From Paraprevotella xylaniphila YIT 11841 (GTDB taxonomy: Bacteria > Bacteroidota > Bacteroidia > Bacteroidales > Bacteroidaceae): 64,000 bases of DNA. Under the pieces are notes generated by a model, which saw only the letters and a list, made by a program, of their open reading frames with translations, made no database searches and had not been told where the DNA came from. Made by a program: the position numbers and the translations under genes. Position 1 is the first letter of the stretch. Each line of letters opens with the position of its first letter. Location of the stretch: the NCBI RefSeq assembly GCF_000205165.1, contig NZ_GL883883.1, positions 1-64,000 on the forward strand, given 5' to 3'. This document shows, piece by piece, positions 34,201 to 42,974 of this stretch.

Positions 34201-34463
34201 GTAGTCAGAGTTTGGCTGACATGGCAGTCGGCCACTTGGCCGCCTTGTCCTGTCCATCGTTCCACGTACGTGTTACCCTCTTTTAACTGGAAAGAGGTGT
34301 TGGTCTGGCTTTGCATGCCGCTGTTTTCCCAATCCGTGAACTGGTTTTCAAAACTTGGGTTTTTCAAATAGGTTTCCGTCACATCCGTTTGTGCGAAAAT
34401 CGGTTGGGGGCTCCAACAAGCCAAAGTCCCAATCATCAAGAGATGGAAGAATCTGTTTTTCAT
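31261..34463 (-). pseudogene. Secreted modular metalloprotease split by a one-base frameshift
   Basis: Two overlapping frames together encode one protein of about 1065 residues. The upstream part (34463 to about 33079) has a signal peptide, a galactose-binding-like module (NPSFENQFTDWENSG, about 38-170), a helical FIVAR-like region (about 175-300), an FN3-type domain and the start of the protease (SAVEYWNNLTSIQGLHLSVNFG). The downstream part (about 33079 to 31261) continues with the zinc site HEMGHAIGVGQH (33039-33004), a ricin-like domain, a second helical region, another binding module and a T9SS-like tail (GIYIVNGYKLIVR). The break falls in GGGGCCC at 33073-33079. One extra base there joins the frames as PTADCRGPNASYQ. 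It could be a real mutation, phase variation or a sequencing error. Confidence 0.85.
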
Positions 34464-34548
34464 TCCACAGAAATTTAAGTTAATAATAATGTCCTGTTTC
34501 CTGGTGTGATTGTTGGAACAGGTTTGAATAAAGTCTCAATATTGTACG

Positions 34549-34556
34549 CAAAATTA
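34549..34556 (-). promoter_or_regulatory. -7 box upstream of frameshifted metalloprotease
   Basis: Read on the minus strand this is TAATTTTG. There is no -33 box at standard spacing, so support is limited. Confidence 0.4.
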
Positions 34557-34644
34557 GCTTTTAAAATGTCTAAGGCATGTCAATTATGTTGAAAATGATG
34601 GTAACTATGTTGATTTATCTTGTTCCGGAGACCTCTTTTTGCCG

Positions 34645-35577
34645 TTATGGCATCTTTCGGGCCATTTGCCGTCCGAAGTCTTCGTCGATGGAATTATGTA
34701 TGCTGGCACAGGCGTTGGCTGCAAACCGGATGCCGCATGTCACGGCGTGTTCCCACTGTGCTTCGGAAAGGTCTGGCAAACCGGTACGGCGGATGCCATA
34801 GCGTATCAATCCGTAAATGAATCCGGCATTGAAGTTGTCACCGGCTCCGATGGTGCTTACCGTGCGCACGGGTGGTACCGGAAAACGGGAACTCCCTTTT
34901 GGGGTGCACAGCATGATGTTTTCCGCACCGCAGGTATAGAGGAACAACGGGCAGTAGGGCGCGATATGGCGGTGGTAAATTTCTTCCGCGTCGCGTAGGC
35001 CGTACATAACCTCAAAGTCGTCGGCCGAACCGCGTACCACAGTGGCTAACCGGAAATTTTCATGGATGGCCGGAAGCAGTTCCTTTATGCGGTCTTGGTA
35101 TGTGCGTCGGAAATTCAGGTCGTAATACAAGATGGCACCTTGTCCGTGCGCGTATTCCAAAAAAGCCTTGACCTGCGGGCGGATGTGCGGATTGAGTGCA
35201 TAGTAGGAACCGAACTGCACGATGTCATCGGCCTCCACCGTGGGGTGGATGAAGCCCTTCAACGTACGTGGCGGTTGTTTGTAGAACATGTAATGGGCAT
35301 CGTTCCGTTCATCGAGGAAAGCCAACGACACGGCAGACTGGATATCGTCGCGCATCCGCAGGAAACTGGCATCCACATGGTTGGCGTTCAAGAAATCCGC
35401 GATACGCCGTCCCACTTCATCGTGTCCCGTTTCGCCGACGAAAACAGCCGGGATGCCTGCCCGTCCGATGGAGATAATACTGTTGAACGACGAGCCTCCC
35501 GGTACAGCTGCCGTGGGTTGTTCCCCGTGGAAAATGATGTCCATGATGGTTTCGCCCATCCCAATGACTTTGCGCAT
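34645..35577 (-). CDS. PfkB-family carbohydrate kinase (fructokinase-like)
   Basis: This 310-residue cytosolic sugar kinase uses ATP to phosphorylate a sugar hydroxyl. N-terminal GMGETIMDIIF and PGGSSFNSIISIGRAG are the family's substrate-side motifs. Near residue 240 is the ATP/anion-hole signature TVSTIGAGDNFNAGF with the catalytic Asp. Normal length. It is transcribed divergently from the helicase under a -7 box at 35606-35613. The specificity (fructose, ribose or other) cannot be read from these motifs, and no sugar operon surrounds it. Confidence 0.92.
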   Translation of the reverse strand: MRKVIGMGETIMDIIFHGEQPTAAVPGGSSFNSIISIGRAGIPAVFVGETGHDEVGRRIADFLNANHVDASFLRMRDDIQSAVSLAFLDERNDAHYMFYKQPPRTLKGFIHPTVEADDIVQFGSYYALNPHIRPQVKAFLEYAHGQGAILYYDLNFRRTYQDRIKELLPAIHENFRLATVVRGSADDFEVMYGLRDAEEIYHRHIAPYCPLFLYTCGAENIMLCTPKGSSRFPVPPVRTVSTIGAGDNFNAGFIYGLIRYGIRRTGLPDLSEAQWEHAVTCGIRFAANACASIHNSIDEDFGRQMARKMP

Positions 35578-35605
35578 GAATGTCTAGTTTAGAAACAAGT
35601 GAATG

Positions 35606-35613
35606 CAAACATA
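35606..35613 (-). promoter_or_regulatory. -7 box of PfkB kinase gene
   Basis: Read on the minus strand this is TATGTTTG (TAnnTTTG), 28 bp upstream of the start codon. The -33 box is not clear. Confidence 0.5.
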
Positions 35614-35668
35614 CGATAAAAAAGTGGAATAAGTCGTAGAAAAAAGTGAAAAAAACGAAGATTTGTCG

Positions 35669-35676
35669 TATCTTTG
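35669..35676 (+). promoter_or_regulatory. -7 box of DEAD-box helicase gene
   Basis: TATCTTTG is a perfect -7 box. The transcript would begin near 35682, giving a leader of about 110 bases before the proposed TTG start. Cold-shock helicase genes often have long leaders. Confidence 0.6.
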
Positions 35677-35792
35677 CGCACCTAATTTTTAGGGAAGGCG
35701 GTTTTCAGGCGTGATGATACACTGAAGGGTTGTTTTTGTATGTAGTATGCGCCGTGCGCTGCCTTTGGTGTACTAATTTAATAATTAACGTA

Positions 35793-37787
35793 TTGAAAAC
35801 TTTTGAGGAGCTTGGTGTTTCTGCGGAAATCAGACAAGCTATTGAGGAAATGGGGTATGAACACCCGATGCCGGTACAGGAGGAAGTGATTCCTTATTTA
35901 CTGGGAGTGAATAACGATGTTGTGGCACTGGCGCAGACCGGTACAGGGAAGACGGCGGCTTACGGCCTTCCTGTTTTGCAGAAAGTGGATGCTAGCCGGA
36001 ACGAAACGCAGGCTTTGATCTTAAGTCCCACCCGAGAACTTTGTTTGCAGATAGCGGATGATTTGGAGAACTACTCCAAGTACTTGCCCGGTGTGCGCGT
36101 GTTGCCGGTGTACGGCGGTGCGAACATCGAACCGCAAATCCGTACGCTGAGGAAGGGCGTACAGGTCATTGTGGCTACGCCGGGCCGTCTGATCGACCTG
36201 ATGGAGCGCAAGGCAGCTTCGTTGGAGCATGTGGAAAACGTGGTGTTGGACGAGGCTGACGAGATGCTTTCCATGGGGTTCACGGAGAGTATCGACAAGA
36301 TTCTGGCCGGAGTGCCCGAAAATCACAACACATTACTCTTCTCTGCCACGATGAGCCGTGAGATAGAGCGTATCTCGAAGAAATACTTGCGCGATGCCAA
36401 GGAAATCGTGGTAGGTTCGCGTAATGAAGGAGCAGAAACGGTGAACCATGTGTATTACATGGTGCATGCCAAGGACAAATATCTGGCATTGAAACGCATC
36501 GTGGACTATTATCCCAAGATTTATGCCATTATTTTCTGTCGCACGCGTTTGGAAACGCAGGAAGTGGCAGATAAATTGATACAGGATGGGTACAATGCCG
36601 ACTCGTTGCACGGGGATCTTTCGCAGCAACAACGTGACCTGACGATGCAGAAATTCCGCCAACACCGCGTACAGTTCCTCGTGGCTACCGACGTGGCGGC
36701 GCGAGGACTCGACGTGGAAGACTTGACGCACGTCATCAATTACGGTATGCCGGACGACATCGAGAATTACACGCACCGCAGCGGGCGTACGGGGCGTGCA
36801 GGCAAGAAAGGGACGAGCATTTGTATCGTTCACACGCGCGAACGTTCCAAAATCCGCGAGATAGAAAAGGTTATCGGCAAGGAGTTTGTGAAGGGAGAGA
36901 TGCCCAGTGGCAAGGAAATCTGCGCCAAACAATTATATAAGGTAATAGATGACATCGAGCGTGTGGAAGTGGATGAGGAGGAAATCGAACAGTTCCTGCC
37001 CGAAGTGTACCGCAAGTTGGAATGGCTCGACAAGGAAGACCTCATCAAGCGTGTGGTGAGCCGGGAGTTCGGACGTTTCCTGCAATACTATGCCAACGCG
37101 CCTGAAATCAGCGAACCGACGGGACGTGGGGAGAAAGGCGGCAAGAAAGGCCAACGCGGCGGGCGCAAGCCCGAAGAGGGATACACCCGGTTGTTCCTTA
37201 ACGTGGGTAAGGTGGACGGTTTCTATGCCAAAGAGGTGATGAAACTGGTGAACGACCATGTGCAAGGCAAGGTAGAAGTCGGGCGTATCGACCTGATGAA
37301 GAGCTTTTCTTTCTTTGAGGTGCCCGACGGTGAGGCCGACCGCGTGTTGCACGGGCTTTCCGGTGTGCAGGTGAAGGGACGTAAAGTCAACGTGGAAGTG
37401 GCTACCGGAGAGGCTCACGAGGCCGGAGATGGTAAGTCGAACCGTCGGTCCGGCCGTGGCGGTCGGGGCGGTGGGGACGCAAAGGGTGGTCGCGACCGCA
37501 AGAGACGCGGTGGAGGAAAAACCTATGAGGAGGCCATGTCCGGCAAAAGGAAAGGCAAGAAGGACAAGGATGTTGCCAATAAGGATAATGCACGGAAAGC
37601 AGCCAAGCCGTCTCGTGAGGAACGGGGTTACACCGAACCACGTGGTAAGAAATATACGAAAGATGATTGGAAACAGTTCTTTCAACCACAAGGCGGAAAA
37701 GATTTGCCGCAAGGAGGAAAGGACTTGGTAGGTGATGAGCCGGACTTCTCGGAAGAAGGATGGGCACGCCGCTTCCCGAAAAAATAA
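35793..37787 (+). CDS. DEAD-box ATP-dependent RNA helicase with basic Gly-rich tail
   Basis: This protein of about 664 residues remodels RNA structure in ribosome assembly or cold adaptation. The Q motif (FEELGVS, then YEHPMPVQE), Walker A AQTGTGKT (about 48-55), DEAD box VLDEADEM, SAT and HRSGRTGRAG are all visible. A DbpA-like RNA-binding domain follows (about 475-555, YTRLFLNVGKVDGF). The last 110 residues are Gly/Arg/Lys-rich and include the tandem repeat PQGGKDLPQGGKDL. I place the start at TTG 35793, which opens as (M)KTFEELGV. An upstream in-frame ATG (35730) would add a Cys/Trp-rich stretch unlike the family. The gene is followed directly by a long terminator. Confidence 0.93.
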   Translation: MKTFEELGVSAEIRQAIEEMGYEHPMPVQEEVIPYLLGVNNDVVALAQTGTGKTAAYGLPVLQKVDASRNETQALILSPTRELCLQIADDLENYSKYLPGVRVLPVYGGANIEPQIRTLRKGVQVIVATPGRLIDLMERKAASLEHVENVVLDEADEMLSMGFTESIDKILAGVPENHNTLLFSATMSREIERISKKYLRDAKEIVVGSRNEGAETVNHVYYMVHAKDKYLALKRIVDYYPKIYAIIFCRTRLETQEVADKLIQDGYNADSLHGDLSQQQRDLTMQKFRQHRVQFLVATDVAARGLDVEDLTHVINYGMPDDIENYTHRSGRTGRAGKKGTSICIVHTRERSKIREIEKVIGKEFVKGEMPSGKEICAKQLYKVIDDIERVEVDEEEIEQFLPEVYRKLEWLDKEDLIKRVVSREFGRFLQYYANAPEISEPTGRGEKGGKKGQRGGRKPEEGYTRLFLNVGKVDGFYAKEVMKLVNDHVQGKVEVGRIDLMKSFSFFEVPDGEADRVLHGLSGVQVKGRKVNVEVATGEAHEAGDGKSNRRSGRGGRGGGDAKGGRDRKRRGGGKTYEEAMSGKRKGKKDKDVANKDNARKAAKPSREERGYTEPRGKKYTKDDWKQFFQPQGGKDLPQGGKDLVGDEPDFSEEGWARRFPKK

Positions 37788-37850
37788 GCAATAATGCAAG
37801 ACTCCCGGTTTGCTACAGATATGCAAACCGGGAGTCTTGCATTATTGCTT
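37786..37850. terminator. 28-bp perfect bidirectional terminator overlapping helicase stop codon
   Basis: The arms 37786-37813 and 37823-37850 are exact reverse complements (core GACTCCCGGTTTGC / GCAAACCGGGAGTC) with a 9-base loop. The left arm begins inside the helicase TAA (37785-37787), and the S46 gene ends 17 bp beyond the right arm. It serves both convergent genes. Confidence 0.85.
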
Positions 37851-37866
37851 GCCGTTTCTTTGTTTT

Positions 37867-40032
37867 TTATCGTGCACCTATTTCTTGGATGAGACGTTCG
37901 GCTCCTCCCCATCGGTCGATGATGTAGAGTACATAACGGATGTCCACACCGATGCAACGGGTCAAATCCTGTGTGAAAGTAATGTCGCTACTCAAGGCAT
38001 CCCAGTTGCCGTCGAAAGCCAGTCCGATAAGTTCGCCTTTGCCGTTGAACATCGGGCTACCGGAATTTCCGCCGGTGATGTCATTGTTCGTCAGGAAACA
38101 GAGCTGCATTTCGCCGCTTTCCTTGTCTTTGTAAGGGCCGAAGTCGCCTTTTTCAAACAGGACCTTTACTTCCGGTTCCACCTTATATTCGTCGATTTTG
38201 TCGCTTTGTGCGACTTTATCCAACAGGCTCGGCATGGTAGTAAAGTAGTTCTGGTGTCCGGCAGCACTGGTGTAGTCGTCTACGAAGCCGTAACTCAGGC
38301 GCATGGTCGAGTTCGCATCCGAATAATGCGGTTGGTCCATTTCCATTTCAAGTATGGCTTCGCAAAGCAGTCTTTCCTTTTCTGCCACATCCATGTTGTA
38401 CTGGCTGATTCCGTCAGATACCTTTCCGCCAAGTTCCATCACGCTCTTCAGGCATTTCAGTGCCATGTCATTATCTTTTTGTTCTTGGGTCAGCGTCAGG
38501 TTGACACAGTTTGTGTCGGTCAGGACCGACTGTTTGAACATGGCATCCACGTAGGCGCGGATGTCGTTATCGTATTCCTTTTCTATCGTCTGATAGAAGT
38601 CCGGCAGATATTCGGGTTTTACTTGTTTGGCGTAGTTGTCCATCAAGGCCGTCATCGTTTCCTTGTCGACCTCTTTGTTCCAGTCCTTGTATTGTTGACG
38701 CAGACGGTTTTTCCACGTTTCCTTTCCCGTTTCTTCTCCTGCGCTTTGCAGGTTGTTGAAGTACATGGCGATACGCAGCAAGTCGGGACCTCCAAGGAAA
38801 GACTCGTTGAGGAACGCGATGGCACGGTTACCGTCTTTGCGGGCTGCGTACGCTTTTTCGAGTTCGGGAGCCAAGTTACCAAAGTTTTCCTGTCTTTTTT
38901 TGCTTTTTTGTGCCCATTCGTTGATTTGTTGTTCTTGTTTTTTCTTCTGTTCTACGACTTTCAACTCTTTAAGGGCCTTGTTCATGCCGATGCTGTTTTT
39001 CCAATAGTTGGAACTGTTGGCATATTTGGAAGCGTACTGCAAACGGATTTTCGGATCACTGTCCATCCATTTCTTCCATATACTTTGCTTTAAGCCGCGT
39101 ACATTGATTCGGGATTCGTTGGTATTCTCCATGCGTTCCACGATTCCGTAAGAAGAGAGATAACGGTTAGTACGTCCGGGATAGCCGATGGTCATACAGT
39201 AGTCTCCTTTTTTGAAACCATCCAAAGATACTTTAGCATAACGTTCGGCTTTCAACGGGCGGTTGTCCGCATTGTATCCGGCAGGTTGGTTATCCTTATC
39301 GGCATAAATGCGGAAGACACTGAAGTCACAGGTTTGGCGCGGCCACATCCAATTGTCCGTTTCACCGCCGAACTTGCCTAAGCTTTGAGGCGGCGCGAAC
39401 ACAAGGCGGATGTCATCGTATTGTTTATATACGTTGACGTAGAAAGCGTTTCCCGTGTAATAAGGACTGACTTCGCAAACCAACTCCGGGTATTTTTTCG
39501 CATATTCGTTTTCTATGGCCAGGCAGATGGAATCCACACCGTTCCAACGCATTTTTTCCTTGGCATTTTCACCCAATGTGGCCATCTCGGCGGCATGTTC
39601 CTTGTAGTATTTGTCCAAAGCTTTGTTTACCCGTTTAGTGATGTCTTCCGTCCTTTGCAGTATCTGTACATAGAGACCTTTTGCCGGAAGTTCTTCCGCT
39701 TGGGTGCGGGCCACGAATCCATTCTTCAGGATGTCGTTTTCAGGTGTGGCCAAAGCCTGTATGTTGCCGAAGCCACAGTGGTGGTTTGTAAAGACCAAAC
39801 CATCCGGTGAGACAACGACACCGGAACAGAAACCGCCAAAACTTACCACAGCGTCTTTCAGCGAGGTCCCTTTCGTATTATACAATTCCTTTTCGCTCAT
39901 TTGCAGTCCCAAATCTTTCATGACCTTCATGCTTTTGGGTGAAATGTGGCTGAGCATCCACATGCCCTCGTCGGCCTTCATACCGTTGAGGCCACAAACG
40001 AAAGCGAGTAACGTTAAAAACTTTTTCTTCAT
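37867..40032 (-). CDS. S46 family dipeptidyl peptidase (DPP7-like)
   Basis: This 721-residue periplasmic exopeptidase releases dipeptides from oligopeptides, feeding amino-acid metabolism. A signal peptide (1-20) precedes the chymotrypsin-like halves and inserted helical domain. His85 (TNHHC) and Ser657 (GNSGSP) match the catalytic positions of P. gingivalis DPP7/DPP11, and an Asp in TCDFSVF likely completes the triad. Gly675 in LAFDGNW aligns with residue 673 of those enzymes. As I recall, Gly there marks DPP7-type hydrophobic P1 preference and Arg marks DPP11-type acidic preference. It is the last gene of the four-gene operon, 18 bp after the DUF389 gene, and is followed by the bidirectional terminator. 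Confidence 0.95.
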   Translation of the reverse strand: MKKKFLTLLAFVCGLNGMKADEGMWMLSHISPKSMKVMKDLGLQMSEKELYNTKGTSLKDAVVSFGGFCSGVVVSPDGLVFTNHHCGFGNIQALATPENDILKNGFVARTQAEELPAKGLYVQILQRTEDITKRVNKALDKYYKEHAAEMATLGENAKEKMRWNGVDSICLAIENEYAKKYPELVCEVSPYYTGNAFYVNVYKQYDDIRLVFAPPQSLGKFGGETDNWMWPRQTCDFSVFRIYADKDNQPAGYNADNRPLKAERYAKVSLDGFKKGDYCMTIGYPGRTNRYLSSYGIVERMENTNESRINVRGLKQSIWKKWMDSDPKIRLQYASKYANSSNYWKNSIGMNKALKELKVVEQKKKQEQQINEWAQKSKKRQENFGNLAPELEKAYAARKDGNRAIAFLNESFLGGPDLLRIAMYFNNLQSAGEETGKETWKNRLRQQYKDWNKEVDKETMTALMDNYAKQVKPEYLPDFYQTIEKEYDNDIRAYVDAMFKQSVLTDTNCVNLTLTQEQKDNDMALKCLKSVMELGGKVSDGISQYNMDVAEKERLLCEAILEMEMDQPHYSDANSTMRLSYGFVDDYTSAAGHQNYFTTMPSLLDKVAQSDKIDEYKVEPEVKVLFEKGDFGPYKDKESGEMQLCFLTNNDITGGNSGSPMFNGKGELIGLAFDGNWDALSSDITFTQDLTRCIGVDIRYVLYIIDRWGGAERLIQEIGAR

Positions 40033-40050
40033 GTTTATTTGTTAATAGGG

Positions 40051-41445
40051 TTATTTGTCGTTATTTTCTATTTTAGTCCCGACGATGAGTTTCATGTCGG
40101 GTGTTTTAAGTCTGGTTTTCAGCCATTCTTCCATCTTCTCGCGCGTCTCGGTATTCAGTTTCTTTTTTAGGGTGAGGCTGACTAAGGTCAGTGAATCCTT
40201 TTGCAGGCTGTCACTAACAGCATAGGAGAAAGTGCGGGCAATGCTGACACGAGCCGCTTCTGGAAAGAGCGTAGCCATTTCCGCGCTGATGGACTGAGCC
40301 TGTAATTCGGTCTTTTTGTAAACGTCCAGTTCTTTTTGCAGTTTGTCCGCACGTTGTTGTTCGTTGGCTAAGAGTTGCGCGTTTTTGTCGGCTTGCCTGC
40401 TTGCCGGATCATTCAGCATGGTCTTCAGTTCGCTGGCACTAAGATTTTTTGTTCCTTGTACAATGGATAGTTTGGCATCTTCCAGTCCGAAATTTTCCAT
40501 TTGGCTTTTCATTCGGGTTAATTCTTTTTCGGGGATTTCTTCACCGATGGTCACGAGGCGGATTTCTTTGGTATGATAGTCCACTTCTTTGGCTATTACC
40601 TGAGTTTGTTCCGATGTGACGACTTGTGCCACGAAGTTGTTGGCTTTGCTAGTGAAAAAGTTTTCACGTACCAACATGTAAGTCAGCAAGGTTGAGGGTA
40701 ACATCGTCAATACAGCGATGGTGACGATGATGTGTTTCACTCTTTTTTCCCGTTGTTTGTCCACGAACACCTTCTTCTTGAAGTCGAAGATGTTGACTCC
40801 GATGAAAGTGGCAAGGCTTATGAATATGGAGTTAATCAGATAGAGATAGAAAGCTCCGGCGGCGTAAATCCAGTTTCCGGTGGCTATGCCGAAGCCTGTG
40901 GTACAAAGGGGAGGCATGATGGCTGTGGCTATGGCTACGCCTGGGATTACGTTACCGCCTCGTTGCCCGGTGCTGCACAAGGCCACGATGCCGGCCAATC
41001 CGCCGAATAAGGCGATGAGCACATCGTAAATGGTGGGCGAGGTGCGGGCCAAAAGTTCCGACTGGGCTTCATCTATCGGGGTGATGGCAAAATAGAACGT
41101 GGCAGTGAGTACGCTGAAAATGGTGGCCGTGGCGAAACTTCGGAACGCCCTTTTGAGCAATTCGAAATCATTGATACCTACGCCTAATCCCATGCCCATG
41201 ATAGGTCCCATGAGAGGTGAAATCAACATGGCACCGATGATGACGGCGGCCGAGTTGGTGTTCAGCCCTAAAGAAGCCACGAAGATGGCAAAAATCAGAA
41301 TCCATAGATTGGCACCCCGGAATTCCACGCTGGCCTTGATGGAAGCTATCGTTTCTTCTTCGGGAGCTTTGTCGTTACGTAAGCTCAGCAACCTACGAAT
41401 GAACAGGTTGAGGTAACCTCGTTCCTTTTTTGTCTTGTTTTCCAT
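40051..41445 (-). CDS. DUF389 (TIGR00341-type) membrane protein
   Basis: This 464-residue inner-membrane protein has the DUF389 hallmark NTNSAAVIIGAMLISPLMGPI within the first of about six helices (residues 45-265). A long cytosolic or periplasmic helical C-terminal part (about 275-464) contains a Gln/Lys-rich coiled-coil segment (AQLLANEQQRADKLQKEL). The biochemical role of DUF389 is unknown. It lies 5 bp after the flippase gene and 18 bp before the S46 peptidase, so it is co-transcribed with both. Family call is firm, function open. Confidence 0.9.
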   Translation of the reverse strand: MENKTKKERGYLNLFIRRLLSLRNDKAPEEETIASIKASVEFRGANLWILIFAIFVASLGLNTNSAAVIIGAMLISPLMGPIMGMGLGVGINDFELLKRAFRSFATATIFSVLTATFYFAITPIDEAQSELLARTSPTIYDVLIALFGGLAGIVALCSTGQRGGNVIPGVAIATAIMPPLCTTGFGIATGNWIYAAGAFYLYLINSIFISLATFIGVNIFDFKKKVFVDKQREKRVKHIIVTIAVLTMLPSTLLTYMLVRENFFTSKANNFVAQVVTSEQTQVIAKEVDYHTKEIRLVTIGEEIPEKELTRMKSQMENFGLEDAKLSIVQGTKNLSASELKTMLNDPASRQADKNAQLLANEQQRADKLQKELDVYKKTELQAQSISAEMATLFPEAARVSIARTFSYAVSDSLQKDSLTLVSLTLKKKLNTETREKMEEWLKTRLKTPDMKLIVGTKIENNDK

Positions 41446-41450
41446 TGCTT

Positions 41451-42953
41451 TTATTTTTGAGGTTTACGAAAATATTTGCCGATGACCGGTAGGCTTCGTA
41501 CCGGTAGGTCGTGTTTCAGGATATGTCCGACGAAGAGCAGGATGAGCACCGTGTTGATGCCCAACCGTGTCCATACGGGCCATTCTTCGGGCGTACCGGC
41601 CATGATGGCGTAGAAGCCCCCGGCAATCAGTACGTAGATGCCGATGGATTTCAACGGATAGCGGACGGGATTTTTCTTCTGTCCCACGATGTAGGACAGG
41701 AGCATGGCTGTGGCGTATCCGGCGAAACCGCCCCAGGCACAAGCCATGTAGCTGTATGTCGGGATAAAGACGATGTTGACTGCAAAGAGGACCAAACAAC
41801 CGGCAGTCGAGAACCAGGCCCCCCAAATCGTCTTGTCGATGAGCTTATACCAAAACGAAAGGTTGAAGTATATCCCCATCATGATTTCGGCAGCCATGAC
41901 AATGGGGACAACACGTAAGCCAGGCCAATAATCGGGTGCTATGATGCGTTTCAGGATGTCCATGTAGCCGATGACGCAGAGGTATGCCAGAAGGGTGAAG
42001 ATGATGAAGAATTTCATGGCTGAGGCATAGGTCTCCCCACTGTTCTTGTCCTTAGCCTTGCCGAACACGAACGGCTCGTAAGCATAGCGGAAGGCTTGGG
42101 TAATCATGGCCATTATCATGGCAATCTTCACGCAGGCACCGTAGATGCCTAGTTCGGACTTGGCCGTTTCTGCGTCACCGTACACCAACGGGAAGATGAT
42201 TTTGTCGGCCGTCTGGTTCAGGATGCCTGCAATGCCAAGAATCAGGATGGGCCAACTGTAGCCCAACATGCGTTTCATTAGCCGGGTGTCGAACCGATAT
42301 TTGAATCCTGTCAGTTCGGGAATGAAAAAGAAGGTGATGAACGATGTACAGGCAAGGTTCAGGATGAAGGCATATCCCGGTCCGACAGACGGGTCATAGA
42401 TTGCGCCCACCCATGCGTGGCGGACGTACAATGCCGGAAGCACGACGAAATAAAGGATGTTCAACGTGATGTTGAGCACGATGAACAGCATCTTCAACGC
42501 AAAAAACTTGATGGGACGGTGTTGGTAGCGCAGCCATGCGAAAGGAATAGATTGAAAGGCATCCAAGGCTACCGTGACCGCCATGACACCCACGTATTCC
42601 GGGTGTTCGGCATACCCCATGGCAGAAGCTATCGGATTAAGGAAAGAGAGTACGAGCAAGGCAAACAACAGAGACAGGCCACCTACCATGGTGAGTGTCG
42701 TGCTATAGACGGTTTGCGGGTTTTCCCCCTCTTTGTTGGCAAAACGGAACAGCGTGGTTTCCATGCCGAACGTGAGGATGACCATCAAAAGCGCCACGTA
42801 GGCATAAATGTTGGTCACGATGCCATAGCCTCCGCTTTCTACGGTCATCTTGGCCGTATAGAGCGGAACCAGCAAATAGTTCAGGAATCTTCCGATGATG
42901 CTGCTTAGTCCGTAGATGGCGGTGTCTTTGGCCACCGATTTCAATTCTGCCAT
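41451..42953 (-). CDS. Oligosaccharide flippase / polysaccharide biosynthesis protein (MVF-MATE superfamily)
   Basis: This 500-residue inner-membrane protein with about 12-14 helices is of the Wzx/RfbX type. The N-terminus DTAIYGLSSIIGRFLNYLLVPLYT is typical of lipopolysaccharide biosynthesis flippases in Bacteroidota. It would move lipid-linked saccharide units across the inner membrane. No glycosyltransferase lies beside it, so it may act on a conserved envelope glycan rather than a capsule. It lies 21 bp after the nucleoside recognition gene and 5 bp before the DUF389 gene. Confidence 0.9.
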   Translation of the reverse strand: MAELKSVAKDTAIYGLSSIIGRFLNYLLVPLYTAKMTVESGGYGIVTNIYAYVALLMVILTFGMETTLFRFANKEGENPQTVYSTTLTMVGGLSLLFALLVLSFLNPIASAMGYAEHPEYVGVMAVTVALDAFQSIPFAWLRYQHRPIKFFALKMLFIVLNITLNILYFVVLPALYVRHAWVGAIYDPSVGPGYAFILNLACTSFITFFFIPELTGFKYRFDTRLMKRMLGYSWPILILGIAGILNQTADKIIFPLVYGDAETAKSELGIYGACVKIAMIMAMITQAFRYAYEPFVFGKAKDKNSGETYASAMKFFIIFTLLAYLCVIGYMDILKRIIAPDYWPGLRVVPIVMAAEIMMGIYFNLSFWYKLIDKTIWGAWFSTAGCLVLFAVNIVFIPTYSYMACAWGGFAGYATAMLLSYIVGQKKNPVRYPLKSIGIYVLIAGGFYAIMAGTPEEWPVWTRLGINTVLILLFVGHILKHDLPVRSLPVIGKYFRKPQK

Positions 42954-42974
42954 ATTTCGTCCGTTTTGTTTCTA

